Assembly: GCF_001612635.1 (NCBI RefSeq)
Contig: NZ_BDAV01000020.1
Location: forward strand, 1 to 64,000
Source of the DNA: Nocardia africana NBRC 100379
GTDB taxonomy: Bacteria > Actinomycetota > Actinomycetes > Mycobacteriales > Mycobacteriaceae
Length of the DNA: 64,000 nucleotides
Direction of reading: 5' to 3'
This document shows, piece by piece, positions 8,682 through 17,489 of this stretch. A program made the translations under genes and the position numbers. The stretch's first letter is position 1. The number at the start of each line of letters is the position of its first letter. The notes under the pieces are model-generated. The model saw only the letters and a list, made by a program, of their open reading frames with translations. It was not told where the DNA came from and did no database searches.

Positions 8682-9287
8682 TCACCCCGGGTCACCCGCC
8701 CGCTCCTCCTCCGCAACCGCCCATCCGGCGCCCACAGCGGCCGTGAGCTCGGCGTATACCTCGGCTATAACGTGTGACAATTCGCGCGTGGAGGAACCGT
8801 CGACCCAGCGGTCGAACGCGATCCCGAAGACGGTCACCGCGACCCGGGCACAGAGGGTCGCGACAGCCTCCGAGACGCCCGCGGTTCGCAGCGCGTCGGC
8901 GAGTTCGCCACCCACGACGGCCATTTTCCGGAGTTCGCGCTCCTGCAGTGCGGCGTTGGCCGCGATCACCGCCCGCCGCCGCAGCTGCCACTCCGGCAGA
9001 TCGGGAATCTGCGCACCGGCCGCCTGGATCGCGGTGATCGCCGTCGCCATCGGGTCCGCATCGGTGGGCGCGGTGGCCACCGCTTCCGCGATCGCGCTGC
9101 TCAGCAGGTCCTGACCACCGAAGAGTACCTCCCGCTTGTCGGCGAAATGCCGGAAGAAGGTGCGTTCGGTGAGGCCCGCCCGCTCCGCGATCTCGGCCAC
9201 TGTGGTCTCGTCGAACCCGCGCTCGGAGTACAGCTCGAGGGCCGCCTGGGCGAGGCGGCCGCGCGCATTGGGTTCCCATCGACTCAT
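8682..9287 (-). CDS. TetR/AcrR family transcriptional regulator
   Basis: The 201-residue protein has a classic TetR N-terminus: helices 1-3 from about 8 to 52 including GFDETTVAEIAERAGLTERT and FFRHFADKREVLF. The C-terminal ligand domain is generic, so the inducer cannot be read from sequence. It is divergent from a hotdog-fold thioesterase-like gene, and a 14-bp palindromic site at 9373-9386 lies between them close to the neighbour's start. Autoregulation and control of that neighbour by an acyl-CoA or similar ligand is the natural inference. Confidence 0.93.
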   Translation of the reverse strand: MSRWEPNARGRLAQAALELYSERGFDETTVAEIAERAGLTERTFFRHFADKREVLFGGQDLLSSAIAEAVATAPTDADPMATAITAIQAAGAQIPDLPEWQLRRRAVIAANAALQERELRKMAVVGGELADALRTAGVSEAVATLCARVAVTVFGIAFDRWVDGSSTRELSHVIAEVYAELTAAVGAGWAVAEEERAGDPG

Positions 9288-9372
9288 GATCCGATCCTAG
9301 GTGACGACAGTTGCTGACATTCGGTCGCCGGCGGCGGCGCCCGAACCGGTGACCATCCTCCGGATCCGGTCC

Positions 9373-9386
9373 TATAACGTGTTCTA
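9373..9386. promoter_or_regulatory. 14-bp TetR-type operator candidate
   Basis: TATAACGTGTTCTA fits the pattern TNNAACNNGTTNNA, which I recall as the KstR motif and which resembles operators of other actinobacterial TetR repressors. It lies 34 bases before the thioesterase-like gene start in the divergon with a TetR gene. The local TetR protein is the simpler reader than KstR. Confidence 0.55.
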
Positions 9387-9419
9387 ATTCGAAGGGTCGG
9401 GAACGGAAGGGCCGAGGCG

Positions 9420-10214
9420 ATGATGGCATTCTTTAGCCGCGACGAACGGGGATTCGTCGCGGGCGACTTCGCGGTGAGCAAATGGTCGCCCGATCACGTG
9501 GCCGGACCCGCGATCTGCGGTCTGCTGGCGCGGGAATTGGAAACGCACTGCCCGGGAGCCGGTTTCGTTCCCGCTCGGCTCACCGCCGACCTGTTCCGCC
9601 CGGTGCGGAACGAACCGATCACGGTGCACAGTGCGGTGGTGCGCTCCGGCGCCCGGGTGCGCGTCGCCGACGCGTGGATCACCCAGCAGGACGAGGTGCG
9701 CGTGCGGGCGTCGGTGATGTACCTGGCTGTCGCACAGCAACCTCCGGGCCGGATCTGGCAGGCCGACCAGGCCCTGCCGGTGCCCGACCGGCGACTGGAC
9801 GCGCCGACCGGCCAGCCACCGCTGTTCAAATGCGGCGACGGCGACTGGTCCGGCGACTTCGCCGCCGCGCAGAACGGGGAACGCAAATCGGTCTGGCAGA
9901 ATCTGCCGCCGCTGGTCGAGGACGAGGCGATCACGCCGTTCCAGCGCGCGGCGTTCCTGGCCGACACCACCAATCTGGTCTGCAACTGGGGCAGCGAGGG
10001 CGTCGGCTACATCAACAGCGACGTGACCCTCACCCTGACTCGGCTGCCGGCGGGGCGGGAGCTGGGATTGCATGCGCAGGACCATATTTCGGCCGACGGC
10101 ATCGCGGTCGGCACCGCCACCCTCTACGACCGGGCCGGACGGATCGGCACCTGCGTCGTCACCGCGCTGGCCAACGCCGCCCGCCAGGTGGACATGGCCG
10201 AGACGCGGGTCTAG
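9420..10214 (+). CDS. thioesterase-like hotdog-fold protein
   Basis: This 264-residue protein resembles acyl-CoA thioesterase-like double-hotdog proteins (4HBT_3 type): an N-terminal half with GPAICGLLARELE and FVPARLTADLFRPV, and a C-terminal half containing YINSDVTLTLTRLPAGRELGL and an AQDHISADGIAVGTATLYD segment where active-site residues usually lie. The expected role is hydrolysis or binding of an acyl-CoA. Two ATGs in tandem (9420, 9423) can start it. It is divergent from, and probably regulated by, the TetR protein upstream. Confidence 0.8.
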   Translation: MMAFFSRDERGFVAGDFAVSKWSPDHVAGPAICGLLARELETHCPGAGFVPARLTADLFRPVRNEPITVHSAVVRSGARVRVADAWITQQDEVRVRASVMYLAVAQQPPGRIWQADQALPVPDRRLDAPTGQPPLFKCGDGDWSGDFAAAQNGERKSVWQNLPPLVEDEAITPFQRAAFLADTTNLVCNWGSEGVGYINSDVTLTLTRLPAGRELGLHAQDHISADGIAVGTATLYDRAGRIGTCVVTALANAARQVDMAETRV

Positions 10215-10309
10215 CGCCGCAAGACCGCGGACCGTCCGTCGCCACGGGTGGGAGCGCCCCCGCGACCGCACTTTTGGCCGAGCGTGTGCTGTCCCGTGAG
10301 GATGACCCG

Positions 10310-11197
10310 ATGATCGTGTTGGTTCCCGCAGACGTTCTGCGCCCCGGCCACGCCGACGCCCACTTCGCCGCCGATGCCGAGGCCGCGCGGGCGAGCGGAA
10401 TGGAGGTGGGCCTGGTCGATCACGACGCGTTGACCCGGACCGGAGCCCCCGACCCCAGGGCAGCGGTGCGGCGGGTGCGCGGCGAAGGACCCGCGATCTA
10501 CCGGGGCTGGATGCTGCGCAGCGAACAGTACGCCGCCTTCGACGACGCACTGCGCGGCCGCGGCGTGACGTTGTGCACGAACGCTCGGCACTACCGGCGC
10601 GCCCACGAATTCCCCGGCTGGTACGACGTCTTCGCGCGGCTCACTCCCGAGTCGAGCTGGACCCGAGGAGTGGGACGCGACGAATTCGACCGCGCGCGAG
10701 CCGTTCTGGGGCCCGGACCCGCCGTCGTGCGCGACTACACCAAATCGATGAAGCACCACTGGCACGAGGCGATGTACATTCCGGACCTCGCCGACACGGA
10801 CGCGGCCTGGCAAGTCGCACGGCGCCTGCGCGAGCTGCGCGGGCCCGACCTGACCGGTGGCTTCGTGCTGCGCCGCTTCGAGGACCTCGCCGCCGAGGAG
10901 GTGCGCACCTGGTGGGTCGACGGCAACTGCCGGCTGGTCGGCCCGCACCCCGACACCCCGGACCGGATGCCGGCACCCGGACCCGACCTCACCACGGTCG
11001 AACCGCTCGTCCGCGAGCTCGGATGCCCTTTCGTCACGGTCGATTTCGCGTTGCGCTCCGACGGTGTCTGGCGGGTCCTGGAAGTCGGTGACGGGCAGGT
11101 CAGCGATCGCCCCGCCACGCTCGCACCGCAGCGGCTCCTCACCGTGCTCGGGAGCCTCGGCGGCCCGGACGCGCCGCCCGAAGACAGAAGTCGGTGA
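10310..11197 (+). CDS. ATP-grasp domain protein
   Basis: From the ATG at 10310 (GAGG upstream) the product has 295 residues. The N-terminal part has a Rossmann-like start MIVLVPADVLRPGHADAHFA; the C-terminal half carries ATP-grasp features: GGFVLRRFEDL, a segment VTVDFALRSDGVWRVLEVGDGQVSD resembling the metal-binding strand in which D, E and N/Q act, and a preceding lysine in RDYTKSMKHHWHEA. It is likely a carboxylate-amine or similar ligase of unknown substrate, of the DUF4343 sort. It follows the thioesterase gene by 95 bases on the same strand and may be cotranscribed. Confidence 0.75.
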   Translation: MIVLVPADVLRPGHADAHFAADAEAARASGMEVGLVDHDALTRTGAPDPRAAVRRVRGEGPAIYRGWMLRSEQYAAFDDALRGRGVTLCTNARHYRRAHEFPGWYDVFARLTPESSWTRGVGRDEFDRARAVLGPGPAVVRDYTKSMKHHWHEAMYIPDLADTDAAWQVARRLRELRGPDLTGGFVLRRFEDLAAEEVRTWWVDGNCRLVGPHPDTPDRMPAPGPDLTTVEPLVRELGCPFVTVDFALRSDGVWRVLEVGDGQVSDRPATLAPQRLLTVLGSLGGPDAPPEDRSR

Positions 11198-11523
11198 CGC
11201 GCTGCACGTCCCTCGCGGAGTCCGACGCTGTCGATCGTGGTGGCAGGCGCGGTCCGCTCGACCAACGCGGGCAGCTGGTCGGCCGTATACGGCGGCCTTG
11301 CGCGCCTCCACCGGCACAGGCAATTACCGCATTTTCGCAGTCGGCGCACAGGTGCACTCACTGCCAACTCGCATCGACTGCCTCCCCGCCGTCGCAAGGG
11401 CCCCGGACAGCCGCCGCGTGCCGAGATGCCGGGGCAGCCGCCCCGCGTCCCTGAACTCGCCCACGGCAGCCGGCACGTGCGCCGCCCGGGAGGCCAGGTC
11501 CGACACGGCGCACGGACGCGGAT
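11198..11523. other. 326-base stretch without a recognised gene
   Basis: This gap lies between the ends of the ATP-grasp gene (plus strand) and the LLM oxidoreductase gene (minus strand). Frames on both strands are open in places but their translations are Arg/Pro/Ala-rich with no recognisable domain. No strong inverted repeat stands out. It may hold degraded coding sequence, but I cannot support that. Confidence 0.4.
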
Positions 11524-12345
11524 TCAGTCGCGATAGCGCTGCGCGACCGCCGCGAATTCGTCGAGGGCGCGCAGCGATTCCGATTCCGGCAGGGTCGGCA
11601 GTGCCAGCGTCACCCGCTGCACACCGGCCTCGGCATAAGCATCCAGCAGTGCGGGATCGGGCGCGACCGGCGTGATCGCGATCGGGATGTCGCTGTCGCC
11701 GACGGCGGCCAGTTGGGCCGGCACCTCGGAAGCGTCGGACACGCCGTTGGGCACCCAGCCGATTCCGAGGCGCACCGCACGCCGCGCCGCGGCCTCGCCG
11801 CCGCCGACGAAGATCGGCGGATGCGGACGCTGCACCGGCTTCGGCCAGGCGAAGATCGGATCGAAATCGACGAAACGACCGTGGTATTCGGCCAGATCCT
11901 GGGTCCAGATCGCCCGGATCGCGGCCAGCTGCTCGTCCAGCAGAGCGCCGCGCGTCCGCGGGTCGGTGCCGTGGTCGGCCATCTCCTCGCGATTCCAGCC
12001 GACGCCGACGCCGAAGACCACCCGCCCGCCGGAGAGATGGTCGAGGGTGGCGACCTCCTTGGCGGTGTGGATCGGATCGCGCTGGATCAGCAGGGTGACC
12101 CCGGTGCCGAGCACCAGGCGTTCGGTCACGACCGCCACCGCCGCGAGCGCCACGAACGGATCGAAGGTGCGGTAGTACACGCGCGGGAGCTCACCGCCGC
12201 CCGGATACGGCGTTTCCCGGCTCGCCGGAATGTGGGAATGTTCGGCGAGGAACAGCGATTCGAATCCGCGCTCCTCGAGCGCCGGTCCGAGAACCCGGGG
12301 ACCGATGCCCTCATCGGTCAGGAAGGTGTTGACTCCGATCTTCAT
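11524..12345 (-). CDS. LLM-class F420-dependent oxidoreductase
   Basis: The 273-residue product is a luciferase-like monooxygenase-fold protein: MKIGVNTFLTDEGIGP at the start, ESLFLAEHSHIP, a central TLDHLSGGRVVFGVGVGWNREEM, and KPVQRPHPPIFVGG. These are typical of F420-using actinobacterial oxidoreductases. The substrate is unknown; such enzymes act on diverse ketones, alcohols or xenobiotics. The start at 12345 is chosen because the family begins with MKIG; the frame remains open upstream. It is monocistronic and divergent from a DUF4389 membrane protein. Confidence 0.9.
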   Translation of the reverse strand: MKIGVNTFLTDEGIGPRVLGPALEERGFESLFLAEHSHIPASRETPYPGGGELPRVYYRTFDPFVALAAVAVVTERLVLGTGVTLLIQRDPIHTAKEVATLDHLSGGRVVFGVGVGWNREEMADHGTDPRTRGALLDEQLAAIRAIWTQDLAEYHGRFVDFDPIFAWPKPVQRPHPPIFVGGGEAAARRAVRLGIGWVPNGVSDASEVPAQLAAVGDSDIPIAITPVAPDPALLDAYAEAGVQRVTLALPTLPESESLRALDEFAAVAQRYRD

Positions 12346-12513
12346 ACGAGGCCGAACCTCGTCCTCGCGTCCGAGTATTCCCGCGGCCCGGCGGGTGTCT
12401 CGCCCGGGTGACGCGCACACCCTCGAATTACCCCTGCGCGCAGCGTGCATGCGAAACAATCGTGCATATCCGACGCGGCTCGGCTGGGCCGCGACCGCCG
12501 AGAGGAGCGTGAC

Positions 12514-13215
12514 ATGCAACCCGAGGCATCTCCCTACCCGGTCCACGTGCGCGGCGACCTGGATCCGGCGCTGTCGCGCTGGCAGTGGATCGTCAAATGG
12601 ATTCTGGCGATCCCGCACTACATCGTGCTGTTCTTCCTGCATATCGCCTATGCGGTGGTGACGGTCATCGCGTTCTTCGCCATCCTGATCACCGGCCGAT
12701 ATCCGCGCGGCCTCTTCGATTTCAACGTCGGTGTGCTGCGCTGGACGTGGCGGGTGCGGTTCTACGCGCTCTCTGCGCTCGGCACCGATCGGTATCCCCC
12801 GTTCAGCCTGCGACCCGACGAGAATTACCCGGCCGACCTCGAGGTCGACTATCCCGAGCGGCTGCACCGGGGTCTGGTCCTGATCAAATGGTGGTTGCTG
12901 GCGATCCCGCAGTATCTGATCGTCTGGGCGTTCGTCGGCAGCTCGCGGTACTGGGGCGGAGACGACGAGGGAACCGCCGTCATCTGGATTCCGCTGCTCG
13001 GCATTCTGGTCTTCATCGCGGCGATCGCGCTGCTGTTCACCGGCCGGTATCCGAACGGTCTGTTCGCCTTCGTGCTCGGCATGAATCGGTGGACACTGCG
13101 GGTCCGGGCCTATGTTTCGCTGATGAGCGACGAGTACCCGCCGTTCCGGCTGGACCAGGGGCCGCGGGAGCCCGAAAATGCCCCGCGCCCACCGGAATCC
13201 GGCTACCCCGTCTGA
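12514..13215 (+). CDS. DUF4389 membrane protein with two tandem repeats
   Basis: The 233-residue protein contains two copies of the DUF4389 unit, each with IVKWILAIPHYIVLFF or IKWWLLAIPQYLIVWA followed by FTGRYPRGLF/FTGRYPNGLF and a WRVRFYAL/LRVRAYVSL segment. About four transmembrane helices are predicted by eye, at roughly 28-55, 57-75, 125-150 and 160-185. The family is a membrane protein of unknown function common in actinobacteria. The ATG at 12514 has AGGAG nine bases upstream. Confidence 0.9.
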   Translation: MQPEASPYPVHVRGDLDPALSRWQWIVKWILAIPHYIVLFFLHIAYAVVTVIAFFAILITGRYPRGLFDFNVGVLRWTWRVRFYALSALGTDRYPPFSLRPDENYPADLEVDYPERLHRGLVLIKWWLLAIPQYLIVWAFVGSSRYWGGDDEGTAVIWIPLLGILVFIAAIALLFTGRYPNGLFAFVLGMNRWTLRVRAYVSLMSDEYPPFRLDQGPREPENAPRPPESGYPV

Positions 13216-13306
13216 TCACTCTCCCGCAGGGTCCGGCCGCGGGCGCGGTGACCGTGAAGACTCGGTACCGAATTCCGACCCGTCCCGATCGCAGTGGGGA
13301 GTGAAT

Positions 13307-13813
13307 GTGCTGGGAGACGAGCCCGTCTCGGACGCGTATGCGGCCAACGCCGAGTTCTGGATTCGCATCGTGCGTGAAGATCTCGCCCCTGTGCCGCATT
13401 CGTGGCGGCCGCGACGAGCCATCCGGCACACGATCCGGCCCGCGCGCGATTCCGGCATGCCGACGTGGCCGCGCCGCCGTTGCCCGACGACAGCGTCGAT
13501 CTGGTGGTGGCCAACCGCCTTCCGCACGGATTGTCCGATCCCAGACGGCGATTCGTCGAATTCGCGCGCGTTCTGCGCCCGTCCGGGCGGCTGGTGATGA
13601 TGACGATGCATCGCGGGGACTCGTTCCCCCGCCGCGTCGGTCCAAGCGCTGTACTCGCTGGAAACGACGATCGGAATGCTCACCACCGCCGGCTTCGCGA
13701 TCACCGCCCTGCGCGAGCCCCGACCCACCGAGCAGCAACGGCGCGAAAACCCTTGGTGGGACGAGCATTTCACCCGCCCCCTGTTCCTGCTGCTGGAATG
13801 CGCGCTGCTATAG
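13307..13813 (+). pseudogene. frameshifted class I SAM-dependent methyltransferase remnant
   Basis: Three pieces of one methyltransferase lie in order but in different frames. A GTG start gives SDAYAANAEFWIRIVREDL; another frame from about 13440 gives FRHADVAAPPLPDDSVDLVVANRL and ARVLRPSGRLVMMTM; then the first frame resumes at about 13640 with YSLETTIGMLTTAGFAI through to the stop at 13811-13813. The glycine-rich SAM-binding motif I expected between the first two pieces is missing, so there appear to be two frameshifts and an internal deletion. The gene should be inactive. Sequencing error could explain a shift but not the missing motif. Confidence 0.65.
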
Positions 13814-13955
13814 GCACAGCCAATCACGAACATCGAAGACAAGTATTGGACGCTATAACCCCAGTTCGTGCAGGCTGAAAGCAGTGGCCATCGCGTCGAC
13901 TCTCCCGGAGGCCGGCCGACCTCGAACGGCCGCACACGACCGAGAGGAATGCGCC

Positions 13956-14471
13956 TTGTACAAACTCGCCCCCGCACTCGCGACACTGGCCGCCGTCGGA
14001 TTGCTCGCTGCCTGTGGCGATCAGAACGGCACCGGCGCGAACCCGCCCGCTCCGGCGCCCTCGTCCGCGCCCGCCTCCGCGAGCGCCGGTTCACCCTCGG
14101 CGGTGCTGGCCTCCACCCCGTGGGAGACCACCTCGGCGCGCGATGCCCAGGGCCGCCCGGTCGCACGGACCGACAGCGCTGTCGCGAACTACGTCGGTTT
14201 CGCCTACTTCGACCCCGACGGCACCTTCACCATGTACAACCTCGACGACACCCCGAAGATGCACGGCGACTGGTCGATCTCACCCGACGGCCACACCCGC
14301 ACCGTCGTCGCGAAAAATGCTGCGGGACAAGAACAATTCCGCCGCGTCGTCGATATCGTCACACTCGACGCCGCGACCTTCACCTACCGCGTTTACCCCG
14401 ACCCCGCCGACCGCACCACCTACTACGACATCGTGCACACCCCGACGAACCACCCGGAACCGGGCGCCTGA
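13956..14471 (+). CDS. DUF4822 lipoprotein
   Basis: A TTG start at 13956 with GAGAGGAA upstream gives 171 residues: a signal peptide ending in the lipobox LLAAC at about residue 20, a Pro/Ala/Ser linker to about 48, and a domain with STPWETTSARDA, VGFAYFDPDGTFTMYN, GDWSISPDGHTRTVVAKN and TFTYRVYPD, matching DUF4822. The protein should be anchored on the outer face of the membrane. Its function is unknown. It ends 15 bases before the converging PAS-ANTAR gene. Confidence 0.8.
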   Translation: MYKLAPALATLAAVGLLAACGDQNGTGANPPAPAPSSAPASASAGSPSAVLASTPWETTSARDAQGRPVARTDSAVANYVGFAYFDPDGTFTMYNLDDTPKMHGDWSISPDGHTRTVVAKNAAGQEQFRRVVDIVTLDAATFTYRVYPDPADRTTYYDIVHTPTNHPEPGA

Positions 14472-14486
14472 ACGAGCCCGCCGGCA

Positions 14487-15158
14487 CTACTGCTCGTCCA
14501 CGACGCGATGGTGCAGCGTCAGCAGAAGATGATCGAGGCGGGTCCGCGTCGGCGCGGGCACCGGGGGCATGCTGTCCAGATCACTGATCAGCTGCGCGGC
14601 CAATTCGTGCACTTTGACGTTGGTTTCCTGCGATCGCCACGCCAGCACCCGGAACGCTTGCTCCGCCGAGATCCGGTAGACGAACATCAGAATGCCCTTG
14701 GCCTGTTCGATCGCCGCCCGGCGCTCGATCACGGCGGGCAACTCCTCCTCGAGCAGCACCCGGCGCTCCCGGTCGACCGATTCGGTGAGGTCGACGTAGT
14801 AGCCCTGGGTGCCGAGCGCCCGGCCCGACGCGTCGAGCATCGGCTCCGACACCACCAGCACATCGCGGACCGTGCCGCCGGTGTCAACGATGCGGTGCCT
14901 GCTCGAGAACGGCGCGTGATCTTCGACCGAGGTGACGATGCTGGCTTCGACCCGGTCCCGGTCCTCGGGATGTTTGTGCGAGAGCAGCAGCTCGGTGGTC
15001 GGCTCGACCTGCCCCGGGGCGTAACCGTGCATGCGGGCCACCTCGTCCGACCACTCCCACCGTTGTTCGGCGAACCAGAATCGGAACCGGCCGACGCCTT
15101 GCGGGTCACCGGCGCCCACCACCCGTTCGACGCCGTCGTCCTGCCCGCTGGCGACCAT
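14487..15158 (-). CDS. PAS and ANTAR domain regulator
   Basis: The 223-residue protein has an N-terminal PAS fold (about 20-130; WSDEVARMHGYAPGQVEPT and LTESVDRERR) and a C-terminal ANTAR domain (about 135-195; IERRAAIEQAKGILMFVYRISAEQAFRVL). ANTAR domains bind paired RNA hairpins and prevent transcription termination, so this is likely an RNA-binding antiterminator whose activity depends on a signal sensed by PAS. It is divergent from a stress-type sigma factor across 387 bases, which suggests a shared stress-response role. Confidence 0.9.
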   Translation of the reverse strand: MVASGQDDGVERVVGAGDPQGVGRFRFWFAEQRWEWSDEVARMHGYAPGQVEPTTELLLSHKHPEDRDRVEASIVTSVEDHAPFSSRHRIVDTGGTVRDVLVVSEPMLDASGRALGTQGYYVDLTESVDRERRVLLEEELPAVIERRAAIEQAKGILMFVYRISAEQAFRVLAWRSQETNVKVHELAAQLISDLDSMPPVPAPTRTRLDHLLLTLHHRVVDEQ

Positions 15159-15545
15159 GGTCGCAGCCTACTCCGCCCGCTCGCAGGCCTCCCACCTGCG
15201 CAGATGCCCCACCGACGGCACCGGTGGGGCGGCCGTGCCGAGCCGATGCGCGGTGGCATCCGATCCGTAGCCCAACCGATACCGGATCCTGTCCGGTTCT
15301 CGACCGATGGGACCGGACGGTCCGTAGGATCGGTCCGGTACGCGAACGGCGCGCATCCGCCCGCCCCCAGCGTGCGATTGTGCACCAGGCAGATGGGTTG
15401 CGCGCCAACCAGTTTCGAAACTCCGGCGCAGGCCGAGGCGAACGATAGCCGAATGCGAACATCCGTGCGCAGGCGCACCGATGAGCTTGCGTGATCGAGG
15501 TGCTCGCTCCATGTCGTCGCATACGACGGAAACGGAGTGGCCCGA
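15159..15545. other. 387-base divergent intergenic region between PAS-ANTAR and sigma factor genes
   Basis: The region must hold both promoters. It contains a hairpin at 15206-15230 and, around 15317-15345, several overlapping short inverted repeats built on GGACCGGACGGTCC. I find no clear SigB/SigF-type promoter (GTTT then GGGTA). No gene is recognised on either strand. Confidence 0.5.
15206..15230. repeat. 9-bp inverted repeat (hairpin) upstream of the PAS-ANTAR gene
   Basis: Perfect arms GCCCCACCG and CGGTGGGGC flank a seven-base loop. It sits about 50 bases upstream of the PAS-ANTAR start codon and could be a leader hairpin of that transcript, possibly a target of the ANTAR protein itself. 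Confidence 0.55.
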
Positions 15546-16382
15546 ATGACACATCCCGCACGAACCCACCGGACCGGAGGCGCCCGGTCGCGTAGCGACA
15601 GCTACGACAACATCGAACCGTGGTTCGACAAACTTGCCGACCTCGACGCCACCGACCCGCACCGGCGGGCACTGCGCGAACACATCATCGAATTGTGTTT
15701 GCCGCTGGCCGAGCACATCGCACGCCGCTACCTCAACCGCGGCGAGGCCTACGACGACCTGTTGCAGACCGCCCGCATGGGCCTGGTCCTCGCGGTCGAC
15801 CGCTTCGACCCCGGACGGGGCGCGCCGTTCCTCGGCTTCGCCGTCCCCACGATCATGGGCGAGGTGCGCAAGCACTTCCGCGACCACACCTGGGCGGCCC
15901 GCGTACCGCGCCGCTACAAGGAACTGCGCCACCGGATCGTGAAGGCCGGCGATCCTCTCACTCAGCGCCTGGGCCGTGCGCCCAACGCCCGGGAGCTGGC
16001 CGCCGAACTGGATGTCGACATCATCGACATCACCCAGGCGCTCGTGGCCGCCAACGTCTACCAGTGCGATTCCCTCGACGCCGCGCGCACCGAACGCGAC
16101 GACACGCCGTCCACGGCGGCCGTCGCGCTGGGTGTCGACGAGCCCTGCTACGAACTGCTCGAACAGGCCGCCGCGGTCCGGCCGCTCATCGCCGAGCTGC
16201 CGCAGCGCGACCGCGACATCCTCGTCCTCCGATTCTTCGAATCGAAAACACAATCGGAGATCGCCGAGCACTTCGGGGTATCCCAGATGCACGTGTCACG
16301 ACTGCTGACCCGCATCCTGGACACGCTGCGCGACGGGGTGTGGCGCACACCCGAGGACGCGGTCACGCAGATGCAGCCCTAG
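15546..16382 (+). CDS. SigB/SigF-family RNA polymerase sigma factor
   Basis: The 278-residue protein has region 2 at about 45-120 (LPLAEHIARRYLNRGEAYDD, then RFDPGRGAPFLGFAVPTIMGEVRKHFRD), region 3 near 130-190 (TQRLGRAPNARELAAEL) and region 4 near 215-265 (LPQRDRDILVLRFFESKTQSEIAEHFGVSQ). This is the SigB/SigF/SigG type used for stress and stationary-phase genes. The ATG at 15546 has GGAG eight bases upstream and is preferred over the in-frame GTG at 15537. No anti-sigma gene is adjacent. The stop shares four bases with the stop of the converging DoxX gene. Confidence 0.93.
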   Translation: MTHPARTHRTGGARSRSDSYDNIEPWFDKLADLDATDPHRRALREHIIELCLPLAEHIARRYLNRGEAYDDLLQTARMGLVLAVDRFDPGRGAPFLGFAVPTIMGEVRKHFRDHTWAARVPRRYKELRHRIVKAGDPLTQRLGRAPNARELAAELDVDIIDITQALVAANVYQCDSLDAARTERDDTPSTAAVALGVDEPCYELLEQAAAVRPLIAELPQRDRDILVLRFFESKTQSEIAEHFGVSQMHVSRLLTRILDTLRDGVWRTPEDAVTQMQP

Positions 16383-16810
16383 CGCGGCGAATCGGCCGGT
16401 GCCGTCTGTGCGCCGCGCTTGTCGGAGGCGACGAACAACAACCCGCCGATCATCGCCATGTTCTTGTGGAACTGCACCTGTTGCGGCTTGCGCGCGGCGG
16501 GGTCGTCGATCGCCCAGAACGCATGTCCCGCAATGGTTGTCGGCACCATCGAGGCGACCAGCGCCAGTGCCGACAGGCGCGGTAGTCTGCCCAGCGCCAG
16601 CAGGACGCCGGCGGCCACCTGGACGCCCGCGTTGACCTGGACCAGCAGCTTGTCGTCCTCGGGCAGCGGTACGACCGTGCGCACCGCCGCGAGGGTCGGC
16701 GCCGCCGCCTCCGGCCGGGCGCCGGGCTCGCGCAACGCGTCCGCGCCGAGCACCGCGTAGGTGGAGCCCATCAGGACGCGCGCCGCCGCACGCATCGGGT
16801 CGAAGCGCAT
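16379..16810 (-). CDS. DoxX family membrane protein
   Basis: The 143-residue protein has about four hydrophobic helices and DoxX features such as RVLMGSTYAVLGADALR at the N-terminus, LVQVNAGVQVAAGVLLALGRLPRLSALAL in the middle and a FHKNMAMIGGLLFVA segment near the end. DoxX proteins are quinone- or redox-linked membrane proteins, in mycobacteria connected to oxidant defence. The ATG at 16810 follows TGGAG. It converges on the sigma-factor gene with a four-base overlap. Confidence 0.85.
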   Translation of the reverse strand: MRFDPMRAAARVLMGSTYAVLGADALREPGARPEAAAPTLAAVRTVVPLPEDDKLLVQVNAGVQVAAGVLLALGRLPRLSALALVASMVPTTIAGHAFWAIDDPAARKPQQVQFHKNMAMIGGLLFVASDKRGAQTAPADSPR

Positions 16811-16835
16811 ATCAACTCCATTCCGGAGGAAGCGT

Positions 16836-16863
16836 GGTAGTTACCGTCGTGACGGCGACTACC
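16836..16863. repeat. imperfect 13-bp inverted repeat between SPW and DoxX genes
   Basis: GGTAGTTACCGTC and GACGGCGACTACC are complementary at 11 of 13 positions around a two-base loop. It lies between two minus-strand genes, 76 bases beyond the end of the SPW gene, and may be a terminator or a processing site. Confidence 0.4.
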
Positions 16864-16938
16864 CCGCTTGCCGATCTCCATGCGGGCGTCGTGCCGGCGG
16901 GCGCGGTGCACGCTCCGGCGACCCGGCGCCGCCACGAA

Positions 16939-17391
16939 TCAATGGTGCGCCGCCGCGGCGTGCGGTCGCCGATCGCTGACGGCCGTGGTCACCAGCAACC
17001 CGGCTGCCGCCAGACCCAGCACGGTGACGATCGCCCCCATCACCACATTGGTCCAGAGCACGCCCGTGGGGCGCTGACCCACGACCCAGGGGCTGATGAT
17101 CTGCCAGACACCGATCGGGATCAGGACCCAGCTCAGTCCGTAGCCGTTCGTCGGCATCGCCGTGATCACCAGGCCGATGACCGCCACGGCGATACCGAGA
17201 ATCAGGTTCTGGATGACCAATTTCGGCGCGACGGAGAAATCGTTGATCACCCACGGCGTGATGGCCGTGAACAGTCCCGCCAGCAGGATCAATCCGTCGA
17301 TCGTCACAACCGACGCATCACCGGGGCCGCCGTGGCGAGCCGCCCGCCCGGTGGGCCGGTCCACTGCGGTGCTCTGTGGATAACCGACCAT
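16939..17391 (-). CDS. SPW-repeat membrane protein
   Basis: The 150-residue protein has four transmembrane helices arranged as two repeats, each with the signature ITPWV (about 45-49) or ISPWV (about 99-103) at a helix end. This is the SPW repeat family, small membrane proteins of unknown function found in many actinobacteria. AGGAG precedes the ATG at 17391. The C-terminus is His/Ala-rich. It may be cotranscribed with DoxX, 128 bases downstream. Confidence 0.88.
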   Translation of the reverse strand: MVGYPQSTAVDRPTGRAARHGGPGDASVVTIDGLILLAGLFTAITPWVINDFSVAPKLVIQNLILGIAVAVIGLVITAMPTNGYGLSWVLIPIGVWQIISPWVVGQRPTGVLWTNVVMGAIVTVLGLAAAGLLVTTAVSDRRPHAAAAHH

Positions 17392-17489
17392 CTCCAGTCT
17401 CCTTCCCAGCGTCGTTCGGTGCCGTCCGATCGGCCGGCACTGTCGGGCTACCCGGTGTCGCCGCGATGAACCCGGGCGTGGAAGAGGGA

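Noticed and set aside
15317..15345. A DosR-like box in GGGACCGGACGGTCCG upstream of the sigma factor.
   Set aside because: The half-sites are six rather than four bases apart, and it is far from both start codons.
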